NCBI RefSeq assembly: GCF_003586285.1
Contig: NZ_QUBR01000002.1
Location: 1,240,001 to 1,304,000, forward strand
Length of the DNA stretch: 64,000 bases
Reading direction: 5' to 3'
Origin: Aeromicrobium endophyticum
Lineage (GTDB): Bacteria > Actinomycetota > Actinomycetes > Propionibacteriales > Nocardioidaceae
Shown here: positions 55,301-63,678 of the stretch, piece after piece
Numbering within the stretch: position 1 is the stretch's first letter
Layout of the letters: each line of letters begins with the position of its first letter
Notes under the pieces: generated by a model
What the model was told of the DNA's origin: nothing
The model's database searches: none
The model's input: the letters and a program-made list of their open reading frames with translations, nothing else
Translations under genes and position numbers: made by a program

Positions 55301-58300
55301 CGACGTGCTCGGACCACCACGTGGCCTGCGCGGAGACGACCGCGCCGGCTCCCACGAAGGTCGCGTCGACGGTCTGGCCGACGGCGAGGCGTGCGAGGTC
55401 CTCGCGCGCCGACGCCCAGCGGTCGTCGAACACGACGGCCTTGAGCGGGTCGAAGGCGGGAGCCGTCAGGCGGGCCCAGTCGCTGCCCAGCTCGGACTCG
55501 ACGCGCGCCAGCACCTCGGCGTCCGCGGCGTCGGGCTCGACGACCGTCGGCACCGGGGTGAGGCCCAGCTGGTCGAGCACGAGCCGCGCCGACGAGGCCA
55601 GGACGCCGTCGGGGCCGGTGATCTGCGCGGTGAACTCGCCGAGGGCGGCCGCGTCGATCGTGGCCTCCCCCCCGCCGCTCGCCGGCAGCGAGACGCTGAC
55701 GCCGTGGCGGGCGGCGACGGCCTGGACGCTCGCGTCGACCGCGGCGTCGACGTCGGCCGCCGACGAGATCGCGGTCAGCGACCCGAACTCGCCGCCGCGG
55801 ACGCTCGATCCGTCGCGGCTCGACATCGCGAGCTCGGCGAGCACGTGGCTCGCCCAGCCGCTGCCGAGCTGCCACACGTCGGTGACGCGCTCGGCGATGG
55901 CCGCCTGGCGCTTGCCCGTGGGACCGAGCACCTTCTTGAGGTGGTCGCCGACGGCCTCGGTCAGCACCGGGCCGAACGGCTTGTAGCCGCGTGCCAGGCC
56001 CTTGACCTGCGTCGACAGCGACGGGATGTCGGCGTCGGCGGCACCGTCGATGGCACCGAGCCCCAGCTCACCGCCCAGGTCGACGAGCAGCTGGTTGCGA
56101 CGCGACGAGGCTCCGTCGCACAGCGACTCGATCGAGTCGGCGGCACCGATCTGGTCGAGACGCATCTTGGTCCACCAGGCGATCAGCAGCTGGGTGGCGT
56201 CGGCCGCGTCGTACGTCAGGTCGGCCGGACGGGGGCCACCGCTGCTCCCCGAGCCTGTCGACGGGGCCGCAGCCGGGGCGGCGGAGGCCTCGACGGGCTC
56301 GGTCGGCGTCGCCGGCGCCTCGTCCTCGACGACGACCTGCTCCTCGTCGGTCGAGAAGACGGCGGCGTTGTCGCGCTCGAAGTTGAGCACCTGCACGGCC
56401 GGTCCGAAGCGTCCCGGCAGCTTGAGGGTCGACGACGCCAGGTTGGCGACGGTCGGCGACTGGCCGACGCCGATCTCGATGAAGCGCTCGACACCCAGTC
56501 CGCCGTCGGCGACCGAGGTGAAGAACAGGTCCTGCGTCTCGATCCAGCGCACGGGGCTGGCGAACTGCCAGGCCAGCAGCTCGATCAGCACGATCCGGCA
56601 CAGCTCGCCCGGGCGCGTGGTCCACGCGTCGTAGTCGGCCAGCACCTCGTCGAGGGGCTGCGACGGCACCAGGTCGGCGATCTCCTGCAGGAAGGCGCGG
56701 TCGAGCGTGAACGGCCGCGGCACCAGGTTGGGCACGTAGCGGCCCTCCAGGATCGTCGGGTCGATCGTCGCCGGCAGCAGCTCCTGCAGACGCGCGCGGA
56801 AGTCGGGCACGCCGCCGTGCAGCACCGTGGAGTGGAACGGGACGTCGATGCCCGGCACCAGGATGAACGCGGCCTTGCCGCCGAACTCGGCGCGGCGACG
56901 GTTGACCTCGGTCTCCAGCACCTCGAGGCCGGCGACCGTGCCGGCGATCGCGTACTGCGAGTCCTTGAGGTTGTAGTTGACGATCTGCAGGAACTCGCCC
57001 GTGCGGTCGGCGATGCCGTCGACGAACGCCGTGACGTCGTCGTCGGTCAGCCCGATCTGCGAGGGACGGATCGCGGCGAGGCGGTAGTCGCTGCGTCCGG
57101 CCGCGTCACGAGGCACCAGGCCGTGCATGACCGAACCGCGCTGGAACACGACCTCGACGACGGCCTCGAGCGGGATGACGCCCGACACCGCGGCGAGCGC
57201 GTTGTACTCGCCGACGGAGTGGCCGGCCAGGATCGAGCCCTCGACGAACGAGCCCGACTCGCGCAGCTCGGCCATCTGGGCGGCGCCGAGCACGGCCATC
57301 GCGACCTGGGTGAACTGCGTCAGGAACAGCACGCCGTCGGGGTGCTTGTGGGTGACGCCGCGGGTGACGAGCGTCGTCGGGTTGTCGCGCACGACGGTCA
57401 GGATCGAGAAGCCGAGGGCCTCGCGGGTGTGGGCGTCGGCGCGGTCCCAGATCTCGCGTGCGGCCTTCGACCGCTGGTAGGCGGCCATGCCCATGCCGGG
57501 GTGCTGGATGCCCTGGCCCGGGAACGCATAGGCCGTGCGGGGCGCCTCGAGGCGCGCGGTCGCCGACATGACGACGTCTCCGCCGGAGCGCACCGTGACG
57601 TCGACGACCTCGGCGCCGGCGTCGAGGCCGACCCGGTCGGCCTGGATCGAGACGGGTGCACCGGGTGCCAGGGGCGACATGAAGCGCGTCGTCCACCCCG
57701 TGATGCGGCGGTCGCTGACCGTCTGCTGGGCCGCGGCGGAGATCCACATGCCGTGCACGATCGGGTCGCCGAGGCCGGCCAGGCGGGCGGCGGCGACGCT
57801 GGTGTGGATGGGGTTGTGGTCGCCCGTGACCGCGGCGAACGCGCGCAGGTCGGACGGTGCGACGAGCGACGCCGAGCCGCGCGCCTTGCGGGGCGTGTCG
57901 CGGACGTCGGCACCGAGCGAGCCGCCGGCGCGATCGGGGTCGGCCAGCTGGCCGGCTCCCGTGCGTCCGCGGATCGCGAAGCGCTCGCGCAGGACGGCGA
58001 CCTCGCCGGACGTCGTGGTGATCGTGACGTCGACGGCGACGACGCGGCCGAAGTCGGTGTCCTCGATCGAGTCGATCACGGAGGTGATCTCGAGATCGGT
58101 CGGCGTCGCCGGCACCGTGCCGGTCAGCCGGATCGCGTGGTCGAGGTGCACCAGGTCGAGCATCCCCTCGATGACGGGGGTGCCGTCGGCGGTGGAGGCG
58201 TCGCCCAGCACGGCGAACACCGACGGCCACGCGAGTCCGACGAGCACGTCGGGGACGGGGTGGACCGGCACGGAGGCACCGGTCACGCCCGCGTGGTCGG

Positions 58301-61300
58301 CGACCAGGTCGGGGTCCCACGCAGCCGTCACGGTGGCCCGTCCGTCGGCGACGGTCGGGACGGTGCCGCCGGCAGCGCCGACGACGAGCGCGCTCATGGC
58401 CTCGGCGGCGGCATCGGTCGTGACGACCGGCGCGGCGCCGACGTAGGTGGAGCGGTCGACCGTGATGCGCAGGGTCAGCGGGCGCGCCATCGGGACCGTC
58501 AGCTCGGCGGCATCGGCCGACACCTGAACGAGGGTCGCGCCGGTCTCGGGGTGCTCGGCACGCTGCGGGTCGACCACGACCCAGCCGGCACCGAGACGGT
58601 GGACGGGGTTGCGCACCGTGCGGCCGGCCCAGACCAGGTCGGGGGCGGCCAGCACGAGCGAGAGCGCCTCACCGGCGTCGTCGTCGACGCGGCGGCGTCC
58701 GGCGACCCGCTGCGGCGAGCGTCCGGACGCGAGCAGGCCGTCGATCGTGGCGTCCTCGAACCGGCGCAGCAGCTCGGCGACGGGCTCGTCGACCCGGTCG
58801 ATGCCGGCGACCGCGAGCGTGCCGGGGATGATGCAGACCTCGTCGGCGGTGTAGCGGGCGTCGTGCGCCTGCCACAGCGAGTCGGAGCGCCACCAGCGAC
58901 GGACGTCCTGGTCGAGCACGGGCACGAAGTTGACGGGCTTGCCGGGGGTGCGGCACTGGTCGACGAAGAACAGGACGTCGGCCGGGTGGAGCGTGACGTC
59001 GTCGACGGCCGGGTAGGCGTCGCGCAGACGCTGCAGCGCGGAGGCGCCGTCGTCGGCCGCGGAGGCGTCGGCGAAGAGCGTCTCGATGGGTCCGCGGTCA
59101 GCGGGGTTGAGGCGGGCCTCGGCGCGCTGCAGCATCGCGACGAAGCGGTTGCGCAGCGTGACGTCGAGCCACTCAGGCGTGCCCGACAGCTCGAGGAAGC
59201 GGGCGAGCCACCGGCCGTACGTCATGGTCTCGACGTCGCCGAAGTAGGGCTTGGCGGTCCGGTTCAGCGCCTCGACGATCTCGTCGCGACGCGCGGCGAC
59301 CGCCTCGGCGTCGCCTGCCACCTCGTCGAGCAGGCGTCCGGTGCGGGAGGCCGCGTTGTCGATCTCGTGGATGTCGGCGCCGAGCTGGCTGCGACCCGAC
59401 GCCATCCCGCCCTTGGCGGTGCCGGCACCGACCCAGGTGCTCGTCCCGCTGGTCTCGACCAGCAGCTGCTTGACGGCCGGCGACGTCGTGGCCTCGAGCG
59501 TGGCCATCGCGGCCGTGCCGATCAGGACGCCGTCGAGCGGCATCCGCGGGAATCCGTGGCGCGCGGCCCAGTCGCCCGTCAGGTACGCCGCGGCGACCTC
59601 GGGCGTGCCGATGCCGCCGCCGACGCACACGACGACGTTGTCGAGCGCGCGCAGCTCGCCGTACGTCGCGATGAGCAGCTCGTCGAGGTCCTCCCACGAG
59701 TGGTGGCCGCCGGCGCGGCCGCCCTCGATCTGCACGTGGACGGCGATCGGGGCGACGGCCTTGGCGATCGCGACGACCTGGCGGATCTGCTTGACGGTGC
59801 CGGGCTTGAACACGACGTGGGTGATGCCGACCTCGCCGAGCTCCTCGACCAGCGCGACAGCCTCGTCGAGCTCGGGGATGCCGGCCGTCACGATGACGCC
59901 GTCGACCGGCGAGCCCGCGGCCCGGGCCCGCTGCACGAGGCGCTTCTGCCCCAGCTGCAGCTTCCAGAGGTACGGGTCGAGGAACAGCGAGTTGAACTGG
60001 TACGTGCTGCCGGGCGTCATCAGCTCGCCCAGCCGCTCGACGTTCTCGGCGAAGATCTGCTCGGTCACCTGACCGCCACCGGCGAGCTCGGCCCAGAAGC
60101 CGGCGTTGGCGGCGGCCGCGACGATCGCGGGGTCGACCGTCGTCGGCGTCATGCCGGCCAGCAGCACGGGCGACTTGCCGGTCAGCCGCGTGAAGCGGGT
60201 CTCGACGTGCACCGATCCGTCGGGCAGCGTCACGACCGTGGGCTCGTACGCCGACCACGGGGTGGACGGGTGCGGAGCGGCACCGGCGGCGGTCAGCTCG
60301 CGGTGGCCGCGGCGCGTGGTCGTCGCGATCACGCGGGCGCCGCGGACGTCCAGCTCGCGCGACGACAGGCGCGCGGCGAGGTCGCCGGGGCCGAGGTCGA
60401 GCACCCAGCTCGCGCCGGAGTCCATCGCCTGCTCGAGCGACGCGATCCAGTCGACGGGGTCGACGATCGAGCGCATCGTCAGCGAGCGGGCCGTCTCGGC
60501 GTCGAGGCCGCAGGCACCGGCCCAGGTGGCGACGAGATCAGCGGCCTCGGCCAGGTCGGGGTGGTGGAAGGCGAGCTGCGCCGGCAGCGGCTCCAGCACG
60601 GGCGCGAACGGCGAGCCGCCGGACACCTTGCGGTCGCGATCGGCCTTCTCGGCCGCGGCGATCTCGTCGAAGCGGGCCTCGACGATGCGCAGGCTCTCGG
60701 CCGGGCCGGACAGCACGACGCTGCGACGTCCGTTGCGCAGGCGCGACACGACGCGCAGCGAGGACGGCAGCTCGGCCAGGATCTCGTCGATGCGGCTGGG
60801 GACGACGTTCGAGACGCTGAGCATGGTCTGGCCGAGGAGACCCCGGCGGCGTCCCACGAGCTGGGCGGCGGCACCGATCAGGCGAGCGACGGCGAGCAGC
60901 TCGTCGTCGGGCACGCCCGCCAACGACTGGGTGGCCAGGTAGCCCTGCGAGTGACCGACGACGGCGCTCGGCGCGACGGTCTGCGGGTCGAGTCCCTGGC
61001 GGCGCAGCGCGCGGATGCCGGCCAGCTGGGCCAGCAGGATGCCGGGCACCGACGCTCCGGGTGTATCCAGCACCTCGGAGGTCGGCAGCTCGGGGGCGTC
61101 CTCGTCGTCGGCGGACTCCGACGAGGCGAGGACGTCGGCCCAGGCGAGCGGCGTGAAGGTCACGCCGACGCGGGCCAGCTCGGGGGCGACGGGCGCCAGC
61201 ATCGACTCGGCTCGCTCGACGAGGGCCTCCAGGTCGGCCTCGAGGGCGAAGTCACGGATGAGTCCGGACAACGGCTCCAACCAGGCCGCACCCTGGCCGC

Positions 61301-61403
61301 CGAAGGCGATCGCGTACGGCGAGCCACCGACCAAGCGGTCGACGAGCGCTCCGCGGCGCTCGGAGGTGGGGCTGGAGACGAGCGGGGTGTCGAACGTGGT
61401 CAC
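52389..61403 (-). CDS. fas: Type I fatty acid synthase, single polypeptide
   Basis: A 3004-residue multienzyme that makes long-chain acyl-CoA from acetyl- and malonyl-CoA. Domain order matches mycobacterial FAS-I: acetyltransferase (Ser152 in GHSQGY), enoyl reductase (about 400-760, LLAGMTPTTVDP), dehydratase (GDHNPIHTS, about 1192), malonyl/palmitoyl transferase (GHSVGEYNAL, about 1395), ACP (about 1740-1830, phosphopantetheine Ser in GASSRRNQ near 1764), ketoreductase (VVTGASKGSI near 2065) and ketosynthase (Cys2655 in ACATTAV, His in KHDTSTG and TGHAKGG). All active sites look intact. The start is GTG at 61403 with GAGGGA upstream. Two palindromes precede it. Confidence 0.96.
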   Translation of the reverse strand: MTTFDTPLVSSPTSERRGALVDRLVGGSPYAIAFGGQGAAWLEPLSGLIRDFALEADLEALVERAESMLAPVAPELARVGVTFTPLAWADVLASSESADDEDAPELPTSEVLDTPGASVPGILLAQLAGIRALRRQGLDPQTVAPSAVVGHSQGYLATQSLAGVPDDELLAVARLIGAAAQLVGRRRGLLGQTMLSVSNVVPSRIDEILAELPSSLRVVSRLRNGRRSVVLSGPAESLRIVEARFDEIAAAEKADRDRKVSGGSPFAPVLEPLPAQLAFHHPDLAEAADLVATWAGACGLDAETARSLTMRSIVDPVDWIASLEQAMDSGASWVLDLGPGDLAARLSSRELDVRGARVIATTTRRGHRELTAAGAAPHPSTPWSAYEPTVVTLPDGSVHVETRFTRLTGKSPVLLAGMTPTTVDPAIVAAAANAGFWAELAGGGQVTEQIFAENVERLGELMTPGSTYQFNSLFLDPYLWKLQLGQKRLVQRARAAGSPVDGVIVTAGIPELDEAVALVEELGEVGITHVVFKPGTVKQIRQVVAIAKAVAPIAVHVQIEGGRAGGHHSWEDLDELLIATYGELRALDNVVVCVGGGIGTPEVAAAYLTGDWAARHGFPRMPLDGVLIGTAAMATLEATTSPAVKQLLVETSGTSTWVGAGTAKGGMASGRSQLGADIHEIDNAASRTGRLLDEVAGDAEAVAARRDEIVEALNRTAKPYFGDVETMTYGRWLARFLELSGTPEWLDVTLRNRFVAMLQRAEARLNPADRGPIETLFADASAADDGASALQRLRDAYPAVDDVTLHPADVLFFVDQCRTPGKPVNFVPVLDQDVRRWWRSDSLWQAHDARYTADEVCIIPGTLAVAGIDRVDEPVAELLRRFEDATIDGLLASGRSPQRVAGRRRVDDDAGEALSLVLAAPDLVWAGRTVRNPVHRLGAGWVVVDPQRAEHPETGATLVQVSADAAELTVPMARPLTLRITVDRSTYVGAAPVVTTDAAAEAMSALVVGAAGGTVPTVADGRATVTAAWDPDLVADHAGVTGASVPVHPVPDVLVGLAWPSVFAVLGDASTADGTPVIEGMLDLVHLDHAIRLTGTVPATPTDLEITSVIDSIEDTDFGRVVAVDVTITTTSGEVAVLRERFAIRGRTGAGQLADPDRAGGSLGADVRDTPRKARGSASLVAPSDLRAFAAVTGDHNPIHTSVAAARLAGLGDPIVHGMWISAAAQQTVSDRRITGWTTRFMSPLAPGAPVSIQADRVGLDAGAEVVDVTVRSGGDVVMSATARLEAPRTAYAFPGQGIQHPGMGMAAYQRSKAAREIWDRADAHTREALGFSILTVVRDNPTTLVTRGVTHKHPDGVLFLTQFTQVAMAVLGAAQMAELRESGSFVEGSILAGHSVGEYNALAAVSGVIPLEAVVEVVFQRGSVMHGLVPRDAAGRSDYRLAAIRPSQIGLTDDDVTAFVDGIADRTGEFLQIVNYNLKDSQYAIAGTVAGLEVLETEVNRRRAEFGGKAAFILVPGIDVPFHSTVLHGGVPDFRARLQELLPATIDPTILEGRYVPNLVPRPFTLDRAFLQEIADLVPSQPLDEVLADYDAWTTRPGELCRIVLIELLAWQFASPVRWIETQDLFFTSVADGGLGVERFIEIGVGQSPTVANLASSTLKLPGRFGPAVQVLNFERDNAAVFSTDEEQVVVEDEAPATPTEPVEASAAPAAAPSTGSGSSGGPRPADLTYDAADATQLLIAWWTKMRLDQIGAADSIESLCDGASSRRNQLLVDLGGELGLGAIDGAADADIPSLSTQVKGLARGYKPFGPVLTEAVGDHLKKVLGPTGKRQAAIAERVTDVWQLGSGWASHVLAELAMSSRDGSSVRGGEFGSLTAISSAADVDAAVDASVQAVAARHGVSVSLPASGGGEATIDAAALGEFTAQITGPDGVLASSARLVLDQLGLTPVPTVVEPDAADAEVLARVESELGSDWARLTAPAFDPLKAVVFDDRWASAREDLARLAVGQTVDATFVGAGAVVSAQATWWSEHVDDAELAARFRQIASDALATTAGQWADDLAVVTGASKGSIAAGVTAQLLAGGATVVATTSGLDARKLAFFKDLYRTHAVHGAALWVVPANMASFADVDALAGWVNSEQTQTRAGATTVLKPAMTPTLLFPFAAGRVAGDLTDAGSRTEVDMRILLWSVERLIGALSAHGQDHDIDAKLHVVLPGSPNRGMFGGDGGYGEAKASLDALVSRWSAERTWGERVTLAHAIIGWVRGTGLMGANDPLVEAVEAAGVRTWTPSDMAAALLATCEPAARVAALDEPLTVDLTGGLGGTKIDMAALAEGIERPVTVAQDDTGTITALAPSPAQLDRVEQLDWAPVDTRPEDLVVIVGAGELGPYGSARTRFEVEVSDELSAAGVLELAWSTGLVSWDTQGGGWFDTATQEKVDEADLVERYEETVREAVGIRRYVDEGAMVDNTAPLLTSVYLDDDLSFSVGNEAEARALRDADPERTVIAASADGDWTVTRKAGTEIRVPRRMKLTRTVGGQIPTGFDPTVWGVPAEMVESIDRVALWNLICTVDAFLSSGFTPSELMRWVHPALVANTQGTGMGGMQSMQSLYIDTLLGESKANDILQEALPNVIAAHVVQSYVGSYGAMVHPVAACATTAVSVEEGVDKIRLGKAEFVVSGGFDDLSIEGIVGFADMSATADSGAMKAKGIEDRYFSRGNDRRYGGFVESQGGGTILLARGDVAARMGLPVLGVVAYAGSFADGVHTSIPAPGIGALAAGLGGRRSALARGLASVGLTADDVAVLSKHDTSTGVNERNESELHERLAAAIGRSDGNPLFVVSQKTLTGHAKGGAAAFQIIGLCQVLTGGVVPPNRSLDCVMDDLAEHEHLVWLREPLRTGQLKAGLVTSLGFGHVAGLLAIVHPQGFVATLSDDERDAYLARAEERQIEGRMRLVRAMYGGAPLYSRPGDRRLGTDGVRTREAGMLLDPAARLGDDGAYFGAACE

Positions 61404-61450
61404 GTGGTATCCCTCGGGGTACTGCCGTCGCTGGATCGACGGGCGGTCCC

Positions 61451-61504
61451 ACTATTCTCGCAAAACATGAGGACTTCCTCAACTTTTATGCGAGGGTTTC
61501 CTCA
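61451..61504 (-). promoter_or_regulatory. fas promoter with two (T/C)GAGG-N4-CCTCA operators
   Basis: TGAGGACTTCCTCA (61468-61481) and CGAGGGTTTCCTCA (61491-61504) match the accD1 operators. An AATAGT -10-like box (minus, 61456-61451) lies downstream, placing the first site over the -35 region. Flanks also agree (AACATGAGG in both promoters). Confidence 0.75.
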
Positions 61505-61568
61505 TGTTTCTGCTGAGACCCGGGTCACGTCGCCCACCCTCGGCCACCCCGCCCCCCGAGCTGCTCCG

Positions 61569-61611
61569 CCCCTTGAGCGTGTCGAAAGGTCCTGTCGACA
61601 AGCGCAAGGGG
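61569..61611 (-). terminator. Nested hairpin downstream of the SDR-thiolase operon
   Basis: CCCCTTG (61569-61575) pairs with CAAGGGG (61605-61611) and encloses GTCGA (61581-61585) with TCGAC (61595-61599). It lies 23 bp past the SDR stop and before the fas promoter. Confidence 0.6.
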
Positions 61612-61633
61612 TGAGCGTAGGAGGGCGAGCCGG

Positions 61634-62416
61634 TCAGACGCCGCCGGTGAGCAGGACGCCGCCGTCGACCGTCAGCGTCTGACCCGTCATCCACGCCGCG
61701 TCCTGCGACAGCAGGAACGCGACGACCGAGCCGATGTCGGACGGGACGCCGAGGCGCTTGAGCGGGTAGGGCGCGGCGACCTCGTCCTCGCGCCCCTCGT
61801 AGAGCGCCTTGGCGAAGTTGGTCTTGACGACCGCCGGGGCCACCGCGTTGACCCGGATGTCGGGGCCCAGCTCGACCGCGAGCTCCTCGGTCACGTGGAT
61901 CAGCGCGGCCTTGGACGCGCCGTAGACGCCGATGCCCGGGGCCGGGCGCTGACCCGCGACGGACGCGACGTTGACGATCGCTCCCCCGCGCTCGGCCATC
62001 GACGAGCGGTAGACCTTCTGCGCCCATGCGATCGCGGCGACCACGTTGACGCGGAAGATCTTGTCGGCGGCCTCCAGGTCGATGTCGATCGTGCGTCCGT
62101 ACGCAGGATTGATGCCCGTGTTGTTGACGAGGAAGTCGATCGGCCCGAACGCGTCGGTCGTCGCGGCGATCACCTCGTCCTGGTGGGCGCCGTCGTCGGC
62201 GGCCCCGGCGACGAACATCGCGTGCTCGGGCCCGCCCAGCGACTCGACCCCCTCGGCGAGCGCATCGGCCTTGCGGGCCGTGATGCACACGCGTCCGCCG
62301 TCGGCCACGATGCGCTCGGCGATCGCCAGTCCGATGCCGCGGCTCGCGCCCGTCACGACGGCGACCTTGCCGGTGAAGCGGCCGGTGTCCTCGGCCGGCA
62401 GCATGGCGGCGGTCAT
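61634..62416 (-). CDS. SDR-family oxidoreductase
   Basis: A 260-residue short-chain dehydrogenase with GASRGIGLAIA for NAD(P), LVNNTGINP, SVAGQRPAPGIGVYGASKAAL (catalytic Ser, Tyr, Lys) and GQTLTVDGG near the C-terminus. Similar proteins are annotated as 3-oxoacyl reductases. Its ATG overlaps the thiolase stop (TGATG), so the two are cotranscribed with the acyl-CoA dehydrogenase upstream, fitting a beta-oxidation or acyl-CoA reduction role. Confidence 0.88.
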   Translation of the reverse strand: MTAAMLPAEDTGRFTGKVAVVTGASRGIGLAIAERIVADGGRVCITARKADALAEGVESLGGPEHAMFVAGAADDGAHQDEVIAATTDAFGPIDFLVNNTGINPAYGRTIDIDLEAADKIFRVNVVAAIAWAQKVYRSSMAERGGAIVNVASVAGQRPAPGIGVYGASKAALIHVTEELAVELGPDIRVNAVAPAVVKTNFAKALYEGREDEVAAPYPLKRLGVPSDIGSVVAFLLSQDAAWMTGQTLTVDGGVLLTGGV

Positions 62417-63633
62417 CAGGAGAGCCGCTCGAGGACCATGGCCATGCCCATGCCGCCACCGACGCACATCGACTCGACGCCGAACTGCTTGTCGTGGTGC
62501 TGCAGGGAGTTGATCAGGGTGCTGGTGATGCGCGCACCGGTCATGCCGAACGGGTGACCGACGGCGATCGCGCCACCGTTGACGTTCAGCTTGTCGAGCG
62601 GGATGCCCAGCACCTTGGCCGAGCCCCACGCCTGGACGGCGAAGGCCTCGTTGATCTCGAACAGGTCGATGTCGTCCAGGCCCATGCCGGCGTTGCGCAG
62701 CGCGGCGGGGATCGCCTCGACCGGGCCGAGGCCCATGATCTCGGGCGACAGGCCCGTCACCGCGGTCGACACGATGCGGGCCAGCGGCGTCAGGCCCAGC
62801 TCCTTGGCCTTGGTGTCGCTCATGATCACCACGGACGCGGCGCCGTCGTTGAGCGGGCACGCGTTGCCGGCCGTGACCGTGCCGTCGGGGCGGAAGACCG
62901 GCTTGAGGCCGCTGATGCCCTCCAGCGTCGTGCCGGCGCGCGGACCGTCGTCGGCGCTGACCACCGTGCCGTCGGGCAGGGTCACCGGCGTGATGTCCTT
63001 GGCCCAGAAGCCGTCGGCGATGCCCTGCTCGGTCAGGTTCTGGCTGCGGACCGCGAACTCGTCCTGCTCCAGGCGGCTCATGCCCAGGTGCTGCGCGACG
63101 TTCTCGGCGGTCTGGCCCATCGCGATGTACTGGTCGGGCAGGTGGCCCGCCTCGCGCGGATCGGTCCAGGTGTCGGCTCCGCCCTCGGCGCGCTGGGCGG
63201 TACGCGCCACGGCGTCGGCGAACAACGGGTTCTCCGAGCCGGGCACGTCGGCGAAGCCGTTGCCGAAACGGCTGACGGTCTCGACGCCGGCCGAGATGTA
63301 GACGTCGCCCTCGCCGGCCTTGATCGCGTGGAAGGCCATGCGCGTGGTCTGCAGCGACGACGAGCAGTAGCGGTTGACCGTCACGCCCGGGAGGTGGTCC
63401 ATGCCGGCCAGCACCGCCACGACACGAGCCAGGTTGTGGCCCGACTCCCCCGCCGGCTGACCCACGCCGAGGTGCAGGTCGGTGATGTCGCGCGGGTCGA
63501 GTCCGGGCACCTTGGCCAGCGCGGCCTGGAGCATCTGCACCGACAGGTCGTCAGGACGCATGTCCTTGAGCGAACCCTTGCCGGCGCGGCCGATCGGAGA
63601 ACGGGCGGTGGAGACGATGACTGCTTCGGGCAT
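62416..63633 (-). CDS. Acetyl-CoA acetyltransferase (thiolase)
   Basis: A 405-residue thiolase. The acyl-accepting Cys90 is in VNRYCSSSLQ, the His in GGAIAVGHPFGMTGAR and the second Cys in CVGGGMGMAM. It cleaves 3-ketoacyl-CoA to acetyl-CoA plus a shortened acyl-CoA, or condenses acetyl-CoA. The ATG at 63633 begins the MPEAVIVSTARSPIGRAGKG fold. It sits between an acyl-CoA dehydrogenase gene (45 bp upstream) and an SDR, so it probably belongs to a fatty acid oxidation operon. Confidence 0.94.
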   Translation of the reverse strand: MPEAVIVSTARSPIGRAGKGSLKDMRPDDLSVQMLQAALAKVPGLDPRDITDLHLGVGQPAGESGHNLARVVAVLAGMDHLPGVTVNRYCSSSLQTTRMAFHAIKAGEGDVYISAGVETVSRFGNGFADVPGSENPLFADAVARTAQRAEGGADTWTDPREAGHLPDQYIAMGQTAENVAQHLGMSRLEQDEFAVRSQNLTEQGIADGFWAKDITPVTLPDGTVVSADDGPRAGTTLEGISGLKPVFRPDGTVTAGNACPLNDGAASVVIMSDTKAKELGLTPLARIVSTAVTGLSPEIMGLGPVEAIPAALRNAGMGLDDIDLFEINEAFAVQAWGSAKVLGIPLDKLNVNGGAIAVGHPFGMTGARITSTLINSLQHHDKQFGVESMCVGGGMGMAMVLERLS

Positions 63634-63678
63634 GATCGTGCCTTTCGGATGGGGTCGTGACGATGTCGTGGGGGCGGC

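Noticed and set aside
52638..61682. A plus-strand open frame of about 3000 codons opposite fas
   Set aside because: It mirrors the G/C-rich third positions of the real gene, has low-complexity Arg/Val/Asp-rich translation and no recognisable domain; the minus-strand frame contains every FAS active site.
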